DNA from: Paenibacillus antarcticus | GTDB taxonomy: Bacteria > Bacillota > Bacilli > Paenibacillales > Paenibacillaceae | NCBI RefSeq assembly: GCF_001637225.1 | Contig: NZ_LVJI01000002.1 | Location: 186,001-250,000, forward strand | DNA: 64,000 bases | Direction: 5' to 3' | Shown here: in pieces, positions 36,678-44,779 of the stretch | Numbering within the stretch: position 1 is the first letter of the stretch | Layout: each line of letters opens with the position of its first letter | Made by a program: the position numbers and the translations under genes | Notes under the pieces: generated by a model | Told to the model about the DNA's origin: nothing | The model's database searches: none | Seen by the model: only the letters and a program-made list of their open reading frames with translations

Positions 36678-37283
36678 GTGATACGTGTAGTCATAGCAGA
36701 AGATCAACAACTTCTTCGAGGGGCATTGATCTCTTTATTATCCTTAGAAGATGATATTGAAGTCGTAGCGGAAGCAGCGGACGGTCAAGCAACGTGGGAG
36801 GCTATTCAGCAATATCAGCCGGATGTTTGTTTACTCGATATCGAGATTCCCTTACTTACGGGTCTTGAAATTGCCGAGAGACTTAGACAAGAGGGGAGCA
36901 CATCGAAAATCATTATTGTGACCACGTATGCCCGCCCTGGTTTTTTGCAAAAAGCAATGGCATTGAAGGTAGAGGGCTACTTATTAAAAGATGAACCGAT
37001 TGATTTCTTAATTGACTCCATTCGTAAGGTAATGGCGGGTGAGCGGGTCGTAAGTATGGATTTAGCAGCGGCGCTTTTTCTTAAGGAAGAAAATCCGCTT
37101 ACCGAGCGAGAAACAGAAGTGCTGCGGATGGCACAAGAGGGGCTGACGACTAAGGAAATCGGAAAGAGAATATTTCTAACAGACGGAACAGTCAGGAACT
37201 ACTTGTCTTTAGCCATTCAAAAGCTTGAGGTAGAGACCAGACAGCAAGCCACCGAGAAAGCACGTGATCAAGGTTGGATTTGA
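36678..37283 (+). CDS. DesR/NarL-type response regulator
   Basis: 201 residues: a receiver domain with acidic pocket E8-D9, phospho-acceptor D54 (VCLLDIEIP) and Lys in LLKDEPI, then a LuxR-type HTH (PLTERETEVLRMAQEGLTTK). The start is GTG 36678, two bases after the kinase stop, with AAGGTGAAG as ribosome site. It is the partner of the upstream kinase. In DesKR systems the target is a fatty-acid desaturase; none is near here, so DUF418 may be the target or the sensor partner. Confidence 0.92.
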   Translation: MIRVVIAEDQQLLRGALISLLSLEDDIEVVAEAADGQATWEAIQQYQPDVCLLDIEIPLLTGLEIAERLRQEGSTSKIIIVTTYARPGFLQKAMALKVEGYLLKDEPIDFLIDSIRKVMAGERVVSMDLAAALFLKEENPLTERETEVLRMAQEGLTTKEIGKRIFLTDGTVRNYLSLAIQKLEVETRQQATEKARDQGWI

Positions 37284-37400
37284 AATATAGACCATTTGCC
37301 AATAGATAGATTAAAGTATTGTGCACATTTACATATAATAGACTAGTAGGAATCGAATTCCATTCATTATTACATCAGTAGGCATCGTGTCCAGTTATAT

Positions 37401-37485
37401 CATTTACTCTTCCAACTCGATATTTTCTATGAGAATGGATCATTCAATATGTAATGCTTTAGCTAGTGAGATAATGGTGAGTAAA
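37401..37485 (-). pseudogene. Degraded 3' copy of the Xre regulator gene
   Basis: About 85 bases align with 33188-33276, the C-terminal end of the Xre gene, at roughly 80 percent identity by eye, in the same orientation, with no helix-turn-helix left. The rest of the gene-free stretch 37284-37870 shows no supported gene. A 76-residue minus-strand frame at 37499-37729 (EIDNLEQYDKRVGLIVRM) may be another relic, but I do not recognise it. Confidence 0.7.
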
Positions 37486-37870
37486 CGATACTTAATAATC
37501 AGTTCAGAAAGGTATGATTTTGTCTAAAACTTCTTGTGTAATTATGCAGAGCTTTTAGCATTTTGAGAGAAGAGAAAAAATATAAATGGGTTGAAGTCAC
37601 AGTAATACATCTGAATGAATAGATGTTACAACCTCTAGGAATTATAATGGAGAGATTACAGGCAAGCCTCTTCATTCTAACGATCAACCCCACACGCTTA
37701 TCATATTGTTCTAAGTTGTCTATTTCCATCTCACGAACAACTTTAATCTAAATTGATTGTAGTTGGCTGTAAACAGTGTTATTCTAACAACTCAACGATA
37801 AACTCACAATCTATGCTCCTCATTACATCTAACAATACTCACTAATTTAGTTATAAAGAAAGGTAACACT

Positions 37871-39613
37871 ATGATAAAAGTCGATAACTTATCCTTCTCA
37901 TTTCCGCAAAAAGAACTATATAACAACATTTCATTTACGCTTGAAGAGGCACAACATTGTGCTTTTATAGGAACAAGTGGCAGTGGGAAAAGTACACTGA
38001 TCGATATATTGATGGATCCAGAAAGATATATGTACGAAGGCAAGCTAGAGATGGACCCAACTTGCACAATCGGGTATGTAAGTCAGTTCTCACAACTAGA
38101 CAGAACGAAAGAAACAACCGTGTTCGAATATATAGGTGAAGAGTTTATTAAGATACAGAATGAAATAAATATGATTTGCACGGAGATGGAAACATCAACG
38201 GATATTGATCCGTTACTAGAAAAATATCAACTAGCTTTAGATGTATTTGATGCAATGGATGGGAATGATTTTGAGAGCAACATTCATAAGCAACTAAATC
38301 TAGCCAACCTCATGAAGCTAAGAGATGTTAAGGTATCCGACCTGAGTGGTGGGGAATTCAAACTTATTCAAGTGATGAAGGAAATGCTGAGTAGTCCAGA
38401 CTTAATGATTATGGACGAACCCGATGTATTTTTAGACTTTGAGAACCTAAATGCGCTTAAGAATCTTATTAATTCTCACAAAGGCATACTGCTAGTTGTT
38501 ACGCACAACAGATATCTATTGAATCATTGTTTCAACAAAATGTTGCACCTTGAGAACATGGAGATCCAAGAGTTTGATGGACGATTTATTGATTATAACT
38601 TCTCATTACTTCAGACGAAGATCGAGTTACAAGAACTCACAGTCGCTGAGGGTGAAGAAATTGAGAGAAATGACATCATAATTGATAATCTTAGAAGTAT
38701 CGCAGAATATAATTCAGAAGCATCTAGAGGGAGAGCGCTCAAAGCTAGAGTTAAATTTCAAGAAAGATTGGAAGCACGTAGACTTAAAGCGCCATTCGTA
38801 GATATTAAGCAACCGAATATTAGCTTAGATATTGATCATGAACTGGAAGAAGACACCACGGTTATAAATGTCAGTAATTATCGTGTTGCCTTTGATGAGT
38901 TGCTGTTAGAAAATGTGAACTTTGAGATCAAATCTACGGATAAAGTAGCCCTGATCGGTGCAAATGGTACTGGGAAAACGACTTTGCTTCGAGATATCTT
39001 TAACAATAGTCATGAATCCATTGAAATAAATGCTGATGCTAAAGTGGCTTATTTATCTCAGCTTCAAGGCGAAGTTCTAAAGGATTCTAATACCATACTA
39101 GAAGAATTCATCGATGCTGGGTTTGAAACGTATGATGAGGTTAGATCATATATTTCACACTATGGCTTTGAAGGCGAAATCGTTAATCAGAAGATTGAAT
39201 CTTTATCTGGTGGAGAAAAAAACATACTTCAATTGGCTAAAGTCTCTGCCAGTAAAGCAAACGTATTGCTTCTGGATGAACCGACAAGTCATTTAGACAC
39301 CTATACACAAATCGCACTAGAGAAAGCCATTGAAGAGTATAAAGGTGCGATTCTCATGATTTCTCATGATTTCTATTCTGTGGTAAATGGGATGGATTAT
39401 GTGCTAATCATTGACGATAAGACGATTAGAAAAATGAAAATGAAAAAATTTAAACAGATGATTTATGCTAATCATTTTGATCGAGATTATTTAGAAAAGG
39501 AACAAAACAAAAAAGCACTTGAAACGAAAATAGAATTGGCTTTAAAAGATACTAATTTTGAACTTGCTAAAGTATTGGTTGATGAGCTTGAAGAACTGAT
39601 TAAGTTGCTTTAA
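37871..39613 (+). CDS. ABC-F ATPase (ribosome-acting, possible antibiotic resistance)
   Basis: 580 residues with two ATPase domains and no membrane segment. Domain 1 has Walker A GTSGSGKST (~33-41), signature LSGGEFKLIQ and Walker B LMIMDEPDVFLD. Domain 2 has GANGTGKTT (~363), LSGGEKNILQLAK and VLLLDEPTSHLD. The linker between them (~230-300) is the part that enters the ribosome in ABC-F proteins. A charged C-terminal helix pair (~540-580) follows. The diverged first Walker B tail (DVFLDF for TxHLD) resembles the Lsa/Vga/Msr protection group more than the housekeeping EttA/Uup types, but antibiotic specificity cannot be read. RBS GAAAGG precedes ATG 37871. Confidence 0.88.
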   Translation: MIKVDNLSFSFPQKELYNNISFTLEEAQHCAFIGTSGSGKSTLIDILMDPERYMYEGKLEMDPTCTIGYVSQFSQLDRTKETTVFEYIGEEFIKIQNEINMICTEMETSTDIDPLLEKYQLALDVFDAMDGNDFESNIHKQLNLANLMKLRDVKVSDLSGGEFKLIQVMKEMLSSPDLMIMDEPDVFLDFENLNALKNLINSHKGILLVVTHNRYLLNHCFNKMLHLENMEIQEFDGRFIDYNFSLLQTKIELQELTVAEGEEIERNDIIIDNLRSIAEYNSEASRGRALKARVKFQERLEARRLKAPFVDIKQPNISLDIDHELEEDTTVINVSNYRVAFDELLLENVNFEIKSTDKVALIGANGTGKTTLLRDIFNNSHESIEINADAKVAYLSQLQGEVLKDSNTILEEFIDAGFETYDEVRSYISHYGFEGEIVNQKIESLSGGEKNILQLAKVSASKANVLLLDEPTSHLDTYTQIALEKAIEEYKGAILMISHDFYSVVNGMDYVLIIDDKTIRKMKMKKFKQMIYANHFDRDYLEKEQNKKALETKIELALKDTNFELAKVLVDELEELIKLL

Positions 39614-39645
39614 GAGTATAGAGGAACCGATTCTCTACTCAAAAT

Positions 39646-39733
39646 AAGTAACATACAAGATACTAACAATTGAATAAGGGATACTAAACAGGCTGATTGG
39701 AATTCTAATCAGCTTTTTTGCTAGTTACTTATG
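39646..39733 (+). repeat. Duplicated terminator block, copy B
   Basis: Matches 33049-33135. The hairpin GCTGATTGGAATTCTAATCA then GC plus a T run (39691-39719) is kept, with a few substitutions. Here it serves the ABC-F gene. Confidence 0.85.
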
Positions 39734-39788
39734 AAACAAAGCAACCACATGCAACGTCATAGTACACAATAACATAAAGGGGATGCTT

Positions 39789-40205
39789 ATGATGAAGAGA
39801 GCGGTATTGGGCTTGTTAATGTATACTCTAATCCTTATGCTTATCAGTGGCTGTTCGGAACAAGCTGTAGATGGTGATATCCTCAAAGGATTGGAAGCAT
39901 CGCTCGAAACCCAAGGGATCAGCATGCAGCAGGAAGGAAGGCAGTCAAGCGATGCTCTTGAAAAGGTCTACCCATACAAATTTACAATTCAGGCTGACCC
40001 TAAGAGCGAGGATTATATACTGGTATACTTATTTGATGGGAATAACCAGGTAGAACAAGCGATTAAGAACCAACACTATACGATAACAAGCTTAACGAAA
40101 TTTGCGAATATTACGAATGCTAATGTATTGGTCGTATATTTCGCACCATCCGGAGATTTGGATAAATATCAGAAGAAGATTGAAGATGCCGTCAACCAAC
40201 TATGA
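39789..40205 (+). CDS. Small lipoprotein of unknown function
   Basis: About 138 residues. A signal sequence ends with the lipobox LISGC, so the mature protein is lipid-linked at the outer face of the membrane through Cys. The mature part is soluble, charged, with VLVVYFAPSGDLDKYQKKIE near the end. ATG 39783 is too close to AAAGGGG (39776-39782); ATG 39789 or 39792 fits better. No family recognised. It lies between copy B of the terminator block and the YdcF-like gene. Confidence 0.75.
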   Translation: MMKRAVLGLLMYTLILMLISGCSEQAVDGDILKGLEASLETQGISMQQEGRQSSDALEKVYPYKFTIQADPKSEDYILVYLFDGNNQVEQAIKNQHYTITSLTKFANITNANVLVVYFAPSGDLDKYQKKIEDAVNQL

Positions 40206-40225
40206 AAATACTAATAAATTGTAAC

Positions 40226-40280
40226 TCTGAAGGAGAACATTATGGTGAAAACATATAACGCTGAAGGTTGCATGGTTTAG
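40226..40280 (+). pseudogene. Copy of the membrane-Mrr 5' end, now a 12-residue leader frame
   Basis: AAGGAGAACATTATG and the following codons for MVKTYNAEG mirror the start of the Mrr gene at 31616-31660 (MAKTYYAEG). The frame ends at TAG 40278-40280, one base before the ATG of the YdcF-like gene. The strong ribosome site and tight junction could allow translational coupling to that gene, which lacks a good site of its own. Confidence 0.65.
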
Positions 40281-40281
40281 G

Positions 40282-40875
40282 ATGATAAAGGTGTTAGGTA
40301 AGTTAGCCTTCGTTATGATAGTCGTGATTCTTGTTCTGATAAGTTACTCAGCATACCGTATTTGGTCTTTCGGTGATAAAGTTGAATTAGTTAAGTCTGA
40401 TGCGGCTATTGTACTCGGTGCGGCTGCTTGGGATGGTGAACCATCTCCTGTATTACGTGAAAGGATAAATCACGCGATTTGGCTTTATGAGAATGGTTAT
40501 GTGGATACAATCATATTTACAGGTGGTAGAGGCGATGATGATAAAGTTGCTGAATCAGAGGTTGCGAGAGATTATGCCATTAACAATAATGTGGATGCAG
40601 AAGATATCCTTATTGAAACCCAATCAAGAATTACAGAAGAGAATCTCAAATACGCTTATGATATAGCTTCCAAACATAACTTGAAGACATTCACGATCGT
40701 TAGTGACCCATTACATATGAAACGTGCAACTTTAATTGCTGAAAGGATGGGAATGAAGACATACTCATCACCGACACAAAGTTCGGTATATCAGACATTA
40801 CACAGTACAATCCCTTTTCTATGTAGAGAGGTATTCTTCTATATTGGTTATATTGTAAGTTTGCCATTTCGGTAA
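40282..40875 (+). CDS. YdcF/SanA-like DUF218 protein
   Basis: 197 residues: one N-terminal membrane segment (~7-27) followed by a DUF218 domain (DAAIVLGAAAWDGEPSPVLRERI; IIFTGG; SEVARDYAINNNV; FTIVSDPLHMKRA). The family may act in envelope maintenance, with SanA and YdcF the best-known members; the substrate is unknown. The Asp, Glu and His of the conserved core are present. No strong ribosome site precedes ATG 40282 (GAAGG lies 14 bases away), so initiation may depend on the 12-residue frame that ends one base earlier. Confidence 0.85.
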   Translation: MIKVLGKLAFVMIVVILVLISYSAYRIWSFGDKVELVKSDAAIVLGAAAWDGEPSPVLRERINHAIWLYENGYVDTIIFTGGRGDDDKVAESEVARDYAINNNVDAEDILIETQSRITEENLKYAYDIASKHNLKTFTIVSDPLHMKRATLIAERMGMKTYSSPTQSSVYQTLHSTIPFLCREVFFYIGYIVSLPFR

Positions 40876-40959
40876 ACGATTGTTCTGGATACGATTCATT
40901 GATTATCCTTTTCAAATAATGACATGACATCATACGAGATCAGAACGGGGGCGTTAGCA

Positions 40960-41655
40960 TTGAGTGAATACATACTGATCGTAGAGGACGAGGAAAGAAT
41001 CGCTAGGGTTCTTGAGATTGAGTTGGAATCCGAAGGGTATCGCGTGGCTAAGGCAGGCAATGGATTAGATGCGTTGGAAATGTATCGTGCAGGTGGGATA
41101 GATCTCATTCTGTTAGATGTGATGCTTCCAGGGATGAGTGGGATTGAGTTGCTAAGGAAAATTAGGGTTAACGATTCACAAATATCTATTTTACTTCTGA
41201 CGGCGAGAGGTTCCATTGAAGATAAGGTGTCAGGTCTTGATCTAGGGGCTAACGATTATATTACGAAGCCGTTTGTTATTGAAGAACTGCTCGCTCGTGT
41301 GCGTGCTGCTTTAAGATTGCGTTCTCTTCAGATGGAGCAAGTGATCCCAGAGCAGTGGCTAAGTGTAGGCAATTTGAAGTTGAACGAAAGCACGAGGGAA
41401 GTGTTTAGAGGGGATGATACGATTGATCTAACCCCACGTGAATTCGATTTACTTGTGTATCTTCTGAAGAACCAGCGGCAAGTGTTGGGCAGAGAACAGA
41501 TATTGTCTGCCGTATGGGGTTACGATTATTTCGGAGATACGAATGTCATTGATGTATATATACGTTATGTACGCAAAAAGATTGATCGTACTGGCGATTC
41601 GGACCTCATTCATACGGTTCGGGGTGTTGGGTATGTTCTCAAGGACAGTCCATGA
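40960..41655 (+). CDS. OmpR-family response regulator
   Basis: 231 residues: a receiver domain with phospho-acceptor D53 (DLILLDVMLPG) and the Lys of ITKPF, then a winged-helix DNA-binding domain ending HTVRGVGYVLKD. An open frame begins at ATG 40924, but GGGGG at 40947-40951 and family length favour TTG 40960 (LSEYILIVEDEE). It overlaps the kinase gene by four bases (ATGA). Two PepSY genes follow, as in several Firmicute loci where the pair senses cell-surface or cation stress. Confidence 0.92.
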   Translation: MSEYILIVEDEERIARVLEIELESEGYRVAKAGNGLDALEMYRAGGIDLILLDVMLPGMSGIELLRKIRVNDSQISILLLTARGSIEDKVSGLDLGANDYITKPFVIEELLARVRAALRLRSLQMEQVIPEQWLSVGNLKLNESTREVFRGDDTIDLTPREFDLLVYLLKNQRQVLGREQILSAVWGYDYFGDTNVIDVYIRYVRKKIDRTGDSDLIHTVRGVGYVLKDSP

Positions 41656-43022
41656 GACTACGTAGCAAAATACATTTATATTCGTCTGTGTTGTTTGCCA
41701 TATTACTAATTGTCATGAATTTAGCTACATACTATACGTTTAGTCAATTGTCAGTCAATAACCAAGTAGATCGTGCAGAAGCTCAGACGCTACAAGTTGC
41801 TAACGCGATGCGTCAGGCTGCGGGGGAGATTCCCACACAAGATTTATTGCGTGGATATGTACCCGTTGACGGGATGATTCGAATGTTAGGACCCAATGGG
41901 ACGAGTCTTGCTCCCGTTACTTCAGTGTCTCAACAAGATCTCAGTAAGCAGAAGGTCATATATGACACAATCAAGCGGGTTCAAGTCATGGACGTTCTAG
42001 ATCAGAGATATATCATGGTGTCCATACCTGTGATCTGGTCGAATGGTGAAGTGATGAATGTTCAAGTGACGGAAAGTATACAAGGCACGATGGATACACT
42101 TCAAGTTCTGCGGGTCGTGCTCATCATCGTTACATGTATTGCGCTCATTCCTGTATTGTTCTCTATCCGCTTACTGGGTCGAGTTATCATGAAGCCAATC
42201 CGTGCGATGACCCTAACGATGCAAGAAATTCGACGTAGTGGGCGTTTCAAAAAGTTGAAGTTAGAGGGACAATCCAAAGATGAGTTGATGGAAATGGGTA
42301 TGACATTTAATGATATGATACAGCTTCTTGAGAGTAATTATAAAAGCCAAGAACAATTTGTAGCCAATGCATCGCATGAACTTAAGACCCCTCTGACGAT
42401 TATCGAGAGTTATGCCAGTCTATTGAAAAGAAAAGGGCTGGATCGCCCAGAACTATTCAATGAATCCATTGAAGCCATTCATTCGGAAGCGATTCGAATG
42501 AAAGAAATGACAGAACAGCTCCTATTGCTTGCTAAGCATAAGGAGCAATGGAATATCAGCATGGAGGTATTGGATCTCTCGGAATTAGCAATGGGGTCAG
42601 CTAAAGCATTCCGAAATGCGTATGGTAGGGAGATCCATGTGAATGGGCAACATGAAGTGTTTGGCTATAGTGATGAGAGTAAATTGAAGCAGTTGTTATT
42701 TATCTTTTTGGATAATGCTCAGAAGTATAGTGATGATCGTATCGTAGTTGATGTTGGATCATTAAAGGGTGAGGGCTATATACGTATTGTTGATCGTGGA
42801 ATTGGGATTGCTAAGGATAAGTTACCTCTTGTGTTTGATCGATTCTACCGAGTGGATGCGGCGAGAAATAGACAGGGTGGGGGCGTAGGACTTGGTCTTT
42901 CCCTAGCTGTAGAGATAGCAGAAGCGATCGGAGTACGTATTGAGCTTCATAGTGTGGAAGGGGAAGGAACGACTGCAGAGATATGGATACAAAGAGAAGT
43001 AACGAAGATCGGCTTGTGCTGA
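41652..43022 (+). CDS. Sensor histidine kinase (HAMP type)
   Basis: 456 residues: membrane segment ~10-31, an extracellular sensor of ~120 residues, a second membrane segment ~150-175, HAMP linker, HisKA with H242 in ANASHELKTPL, and HATPase_c with LDNAQKYS (N box), DRGIGIAKDKL (G1), FDRFYRVD (F box) and GVGLGLSLA (G2). It is the cognate partner of the upstream regulator, given the ATGA overlap. The ligand is unknown; the following PepSY proteins may be targets or accessory sensors. Confidence 0.93.
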   Translation: MRLRSKIHLYSSVLFAILLIVMNLATYYTFSQLSVNNQVDRAEAQTLQVANAMRQAAGEIPTQDLLRGYVPVDGMIRMLGPNGTSLAPVTSVSQQDLSKQKVIYDTIKRVQVMDVLDQRYIMVSIPVIWSNGEVMNVQVTESIQGTMDTLQVLRVVLIIVTCIALIPVLFSIRLLGRVIMKPIRAMTLTMQEIRRSGRFKKLKLEGQSKDELMEMGMTFNDMIQLLESNYKSQEQFVANASHELKTPLTIIESYASLLKRKGLDRPELFNESIEAIHSEAIRMKEMTEQLLLLAKHKEQWNISMEVLDLSELAMGSAKAFRNAYGREIHVNGQHEVFGYSDESKLKQLLFIFLDNAQKYSDDRIVVDVGSLKGEGYIRIVDRGIGIAKDKLPLVFDRFYRVDAARNRQGGGVGLGLSLAVEIAEAIGVRIELHSVEGEGTTAEIWIQREVTKIGLC

Positions 43023-43084
43023 TTCTCACCGTATTCTAACCCCATACCTTTATATTAAGGATATATGAACGGAGGTGATCACGA

Positions 43085-43651
43085 ATGAACAAAAGAATCG
43101 TACGGATGTCGGTCGTTGTACTGATTCTTCTGGGATTAGCAACGATTGGATTAGTATGGAAACCATGGACTAGCTCACCTGTTCTTTTATCAGAGGAGGA
43201 AGTCGTTCGGGATGTGTTAGTACAGTATCCAGGTGAGATTGTGAGTACAACTCTTGAGAATGATGCATATGTCATACAGCTTCAGAGAGAGAAGGGTCTT
43301 TACGAGCTGAGGGTAGATGGAGATGAGGGGGAAATCACATCGATTGAACGCTTAGAAGCTGTTGTCACTGATGAGATAATACCGGATGTGGTTGAACCAA
43401 CTAAGAATCCTATCACGGGTACGGATAAAGGAGTAAGAACGTTGGTTACCAGAGAAGAAGCTATCGCTTTATCTCTTAAGCAGGTACCTGGTATTGTGCG
43501 TGAAATGAAGTTCAAAGATAAGGATGGAAGTGGATATTATCTTGTGGAGATTGAAACAGATGATGGACGTGAAGCGGTAGTACAGGTGAATGGGATTTCG
43601 GGTGTGATCATGTCGGTGACTTGGGACGATGATGACGACATTGAAGATTAG
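43085..43651 (+). CDS. PepSY-domain exported protein 1
   Basis: 188 residues: an N-terminal membrane anchor (VVVLILLGLATIGLVW), a PepSY-like region (~35-95) and a clear C-terminal PepSY domain (TREEAIALSLKQVPGIVREM ... GYYLVEIETDDGREAVVQVN), ending in an Asp-rich tail. PepSY domains are thought to bind peptides or inhibit proteases, and often accompany two-component systems. The ribosome site GGAGGTGATC lies just before ATG 43085. It lies 62 bases after the kinase gene, probably in the same operon. Confidence 0.87.
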   Translation: MNKRIVRMSVVVLILLGLATIGLVWKPWTSSPVLLSEEEVVRDVLVQYPGEIVSTTLENDAYVIQLQREKGLYELRVDGDEGEITSIERLEAVVTDEIIPDVVEPTKNPITGTDKGVRTLVTREEAIALSLKQVPGIVREMKFKDKDGSGYYLVEIETDDGREAVVQVNGISGVIMSVTWDDDDDIED

Positions 43652-43781
43652 AAGAACAATCATTATATAATCCATACAGATGCCCTTCTCATCAAATTCT
43701 AATGTTGCTATCTCTTTGCTCTCATTTGGTAAGGGTATATTGAGAATATAAAAGAAAGTAACATATGAGGAGGAACATGAA

Positions 43782-44387
43782 ATGAAGATGAAACAGAAAA
43801 TAGGTGCTGGTGCATTACTAGCTATTATTGCAATCGGTGGAGTATACGGAGTAGGAAGTGTACAAGCTGCTAATTCTAGCACAAGTAACAGCACGCAGAA
43901 GCAAGTTATTGGAGTTGAGCTAGCAGAACAAAAAGCACTTGCTCTAGCTAAGGGTCAGGTCGAGAGCATTGAGCTTAAGAAGAAGAATACGCAGGTGTAT
44001 TACAAGGTCGAGATCGATCAAGGACAGAAGGAAATTGACGTGTTAATCGAGGCATATACAGGTAAGTCTCTAGGGGTTAGAAGTGATAACGACGATGATG
44101 ACGAAGACGATTATAAATATACGAACGATACATCTACTGCGATTGACTCTATGATTGGAGCTAGTAAAGCAAGTGCTATCGCAGTGAATCATCTCAAAGG
44201 AACATTTATCGAAGTTGATCTAGATCGTGATGATGGTAGACTGGTCTATGAAGTTGAATTGAAGATAGATGGCGGAACTGCTGAAGTTAAGGTGGATGCG
44301 AAGACGGCTAAGATTGTTTCTGTCGATAAAGATTTTGACAATGATGACGATGATGATGATCAAGACGACAACCATAATGACGACTAA
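43782..44387 (+). CDS. PepSY-domain secreted protein 2 with poly-Asp tail
   Basis: 201 residues: a signal peptide (~1-30, ending VQAA), two PepSY domains (~38-92 and ~118-185) and stretches of Asp in the middle (DNDDDDEDD) and at the very C-terminus (DNDDDDDDQDDNHNDD). The acidic runs could bind Ca2+ or other cations at the cell surface. AGGAGGA precedes ATG 43782. A 130-base gap from the previous PepSY gene may contain its own promoter. A terminator follows at 44407. Confidence 0.87.
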   Translation: MKMKQKIGAGALLAIIAIGGVYGVGSVQAANSSTSNSTQKQVIGVELAEQKALALAKGQVESIELKKKNTQVYYKVEIDQGQKEIDVLIEAYTGKSLGVRSDNDDDDEDDYKYTNDTSTAIDSMIGASKASAIAVNHLKGTFIEVDLDRDDGRLVYEVELKIDGGTAEVKVDAKTAKIVSVDKDFDNDDDDDDQDDNHNDD

Positions 44388-44406
44388 AATGTGATCAATA
44401 AATACA

Positions 44407-44446
44407 AGAACCAGAACTCATATGATTGAGCACTGGTTCTTTTTTA
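44407..44446 (+). terminator. Terminator after PepSY protein 2
   Basis: AAGAACCAG pairs with CTGGTTCTT around a 17-base loop, followed by T5. The stretch 44447-44590 shows no gene. Confidence 0.75.
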
Positions 44447-44593
44447 TTTGAATGGAGCTGGTTAAGACCCTTCTCACAACGTCAAGTTCAGGCTCAGAAA
44501 CGATCATCTAAGAATCTAACCAGAACCCGCAGCATATAAATAACTTAACAATCACAATCTCTAAATACACGGTCACACCAGACCGATTATCAT

Positions 44594-44649
44594 CCTTGGG
44601 AGAGCGTAAGCAGGTATGAATTCTGCTTACGCTCTCCCAAGGCTTTTTT
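44594..44649. terminator. Strong 20-bp perfect hairpin with T run
   Basis: A perfect 20-bp stem from CCTTGGGAGAGCGTAAGCAG, a 9-base loop and the exact complement, then CTTTTTTC. It lies about 130 bases before the FAD-oxidoreductase gene and insulates the catabolic operon from the PepSY genes. It has no obvious partner gene close upstream, so it may also be part of a leader or attenuator of a transcript starting within 44447-44590. Confidence 0.75.
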
Positions 44650-44697
44650 CTTAGTAAATAATTTTCTATATTTAAGTTTATTTAGAAAATAATATCC

Positions 44698-44711
44698 TGA
44701 AAGCATTTACA
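44698..44711 (+). promoter_or_regulatory. cre-like site upstream of the FAD-oxidoreductase/HyuA operon
   Basis: TGAAAGCATTTACA fits the CcpA consensus (TGWAANCGNTNWCA) with one mismatch (CA for CG). It lies about 70 bases before the first gene of a likely catabolic operon, consistent with repression by preferred sugars. Confidence 0.4.
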
Positions 44712-44779
44712 TTTTGAAGGTGGTTTGTTAATCTATGATCAAGAAATGATTAATCATGACCTAAAGGGAGTGAAGGAGA

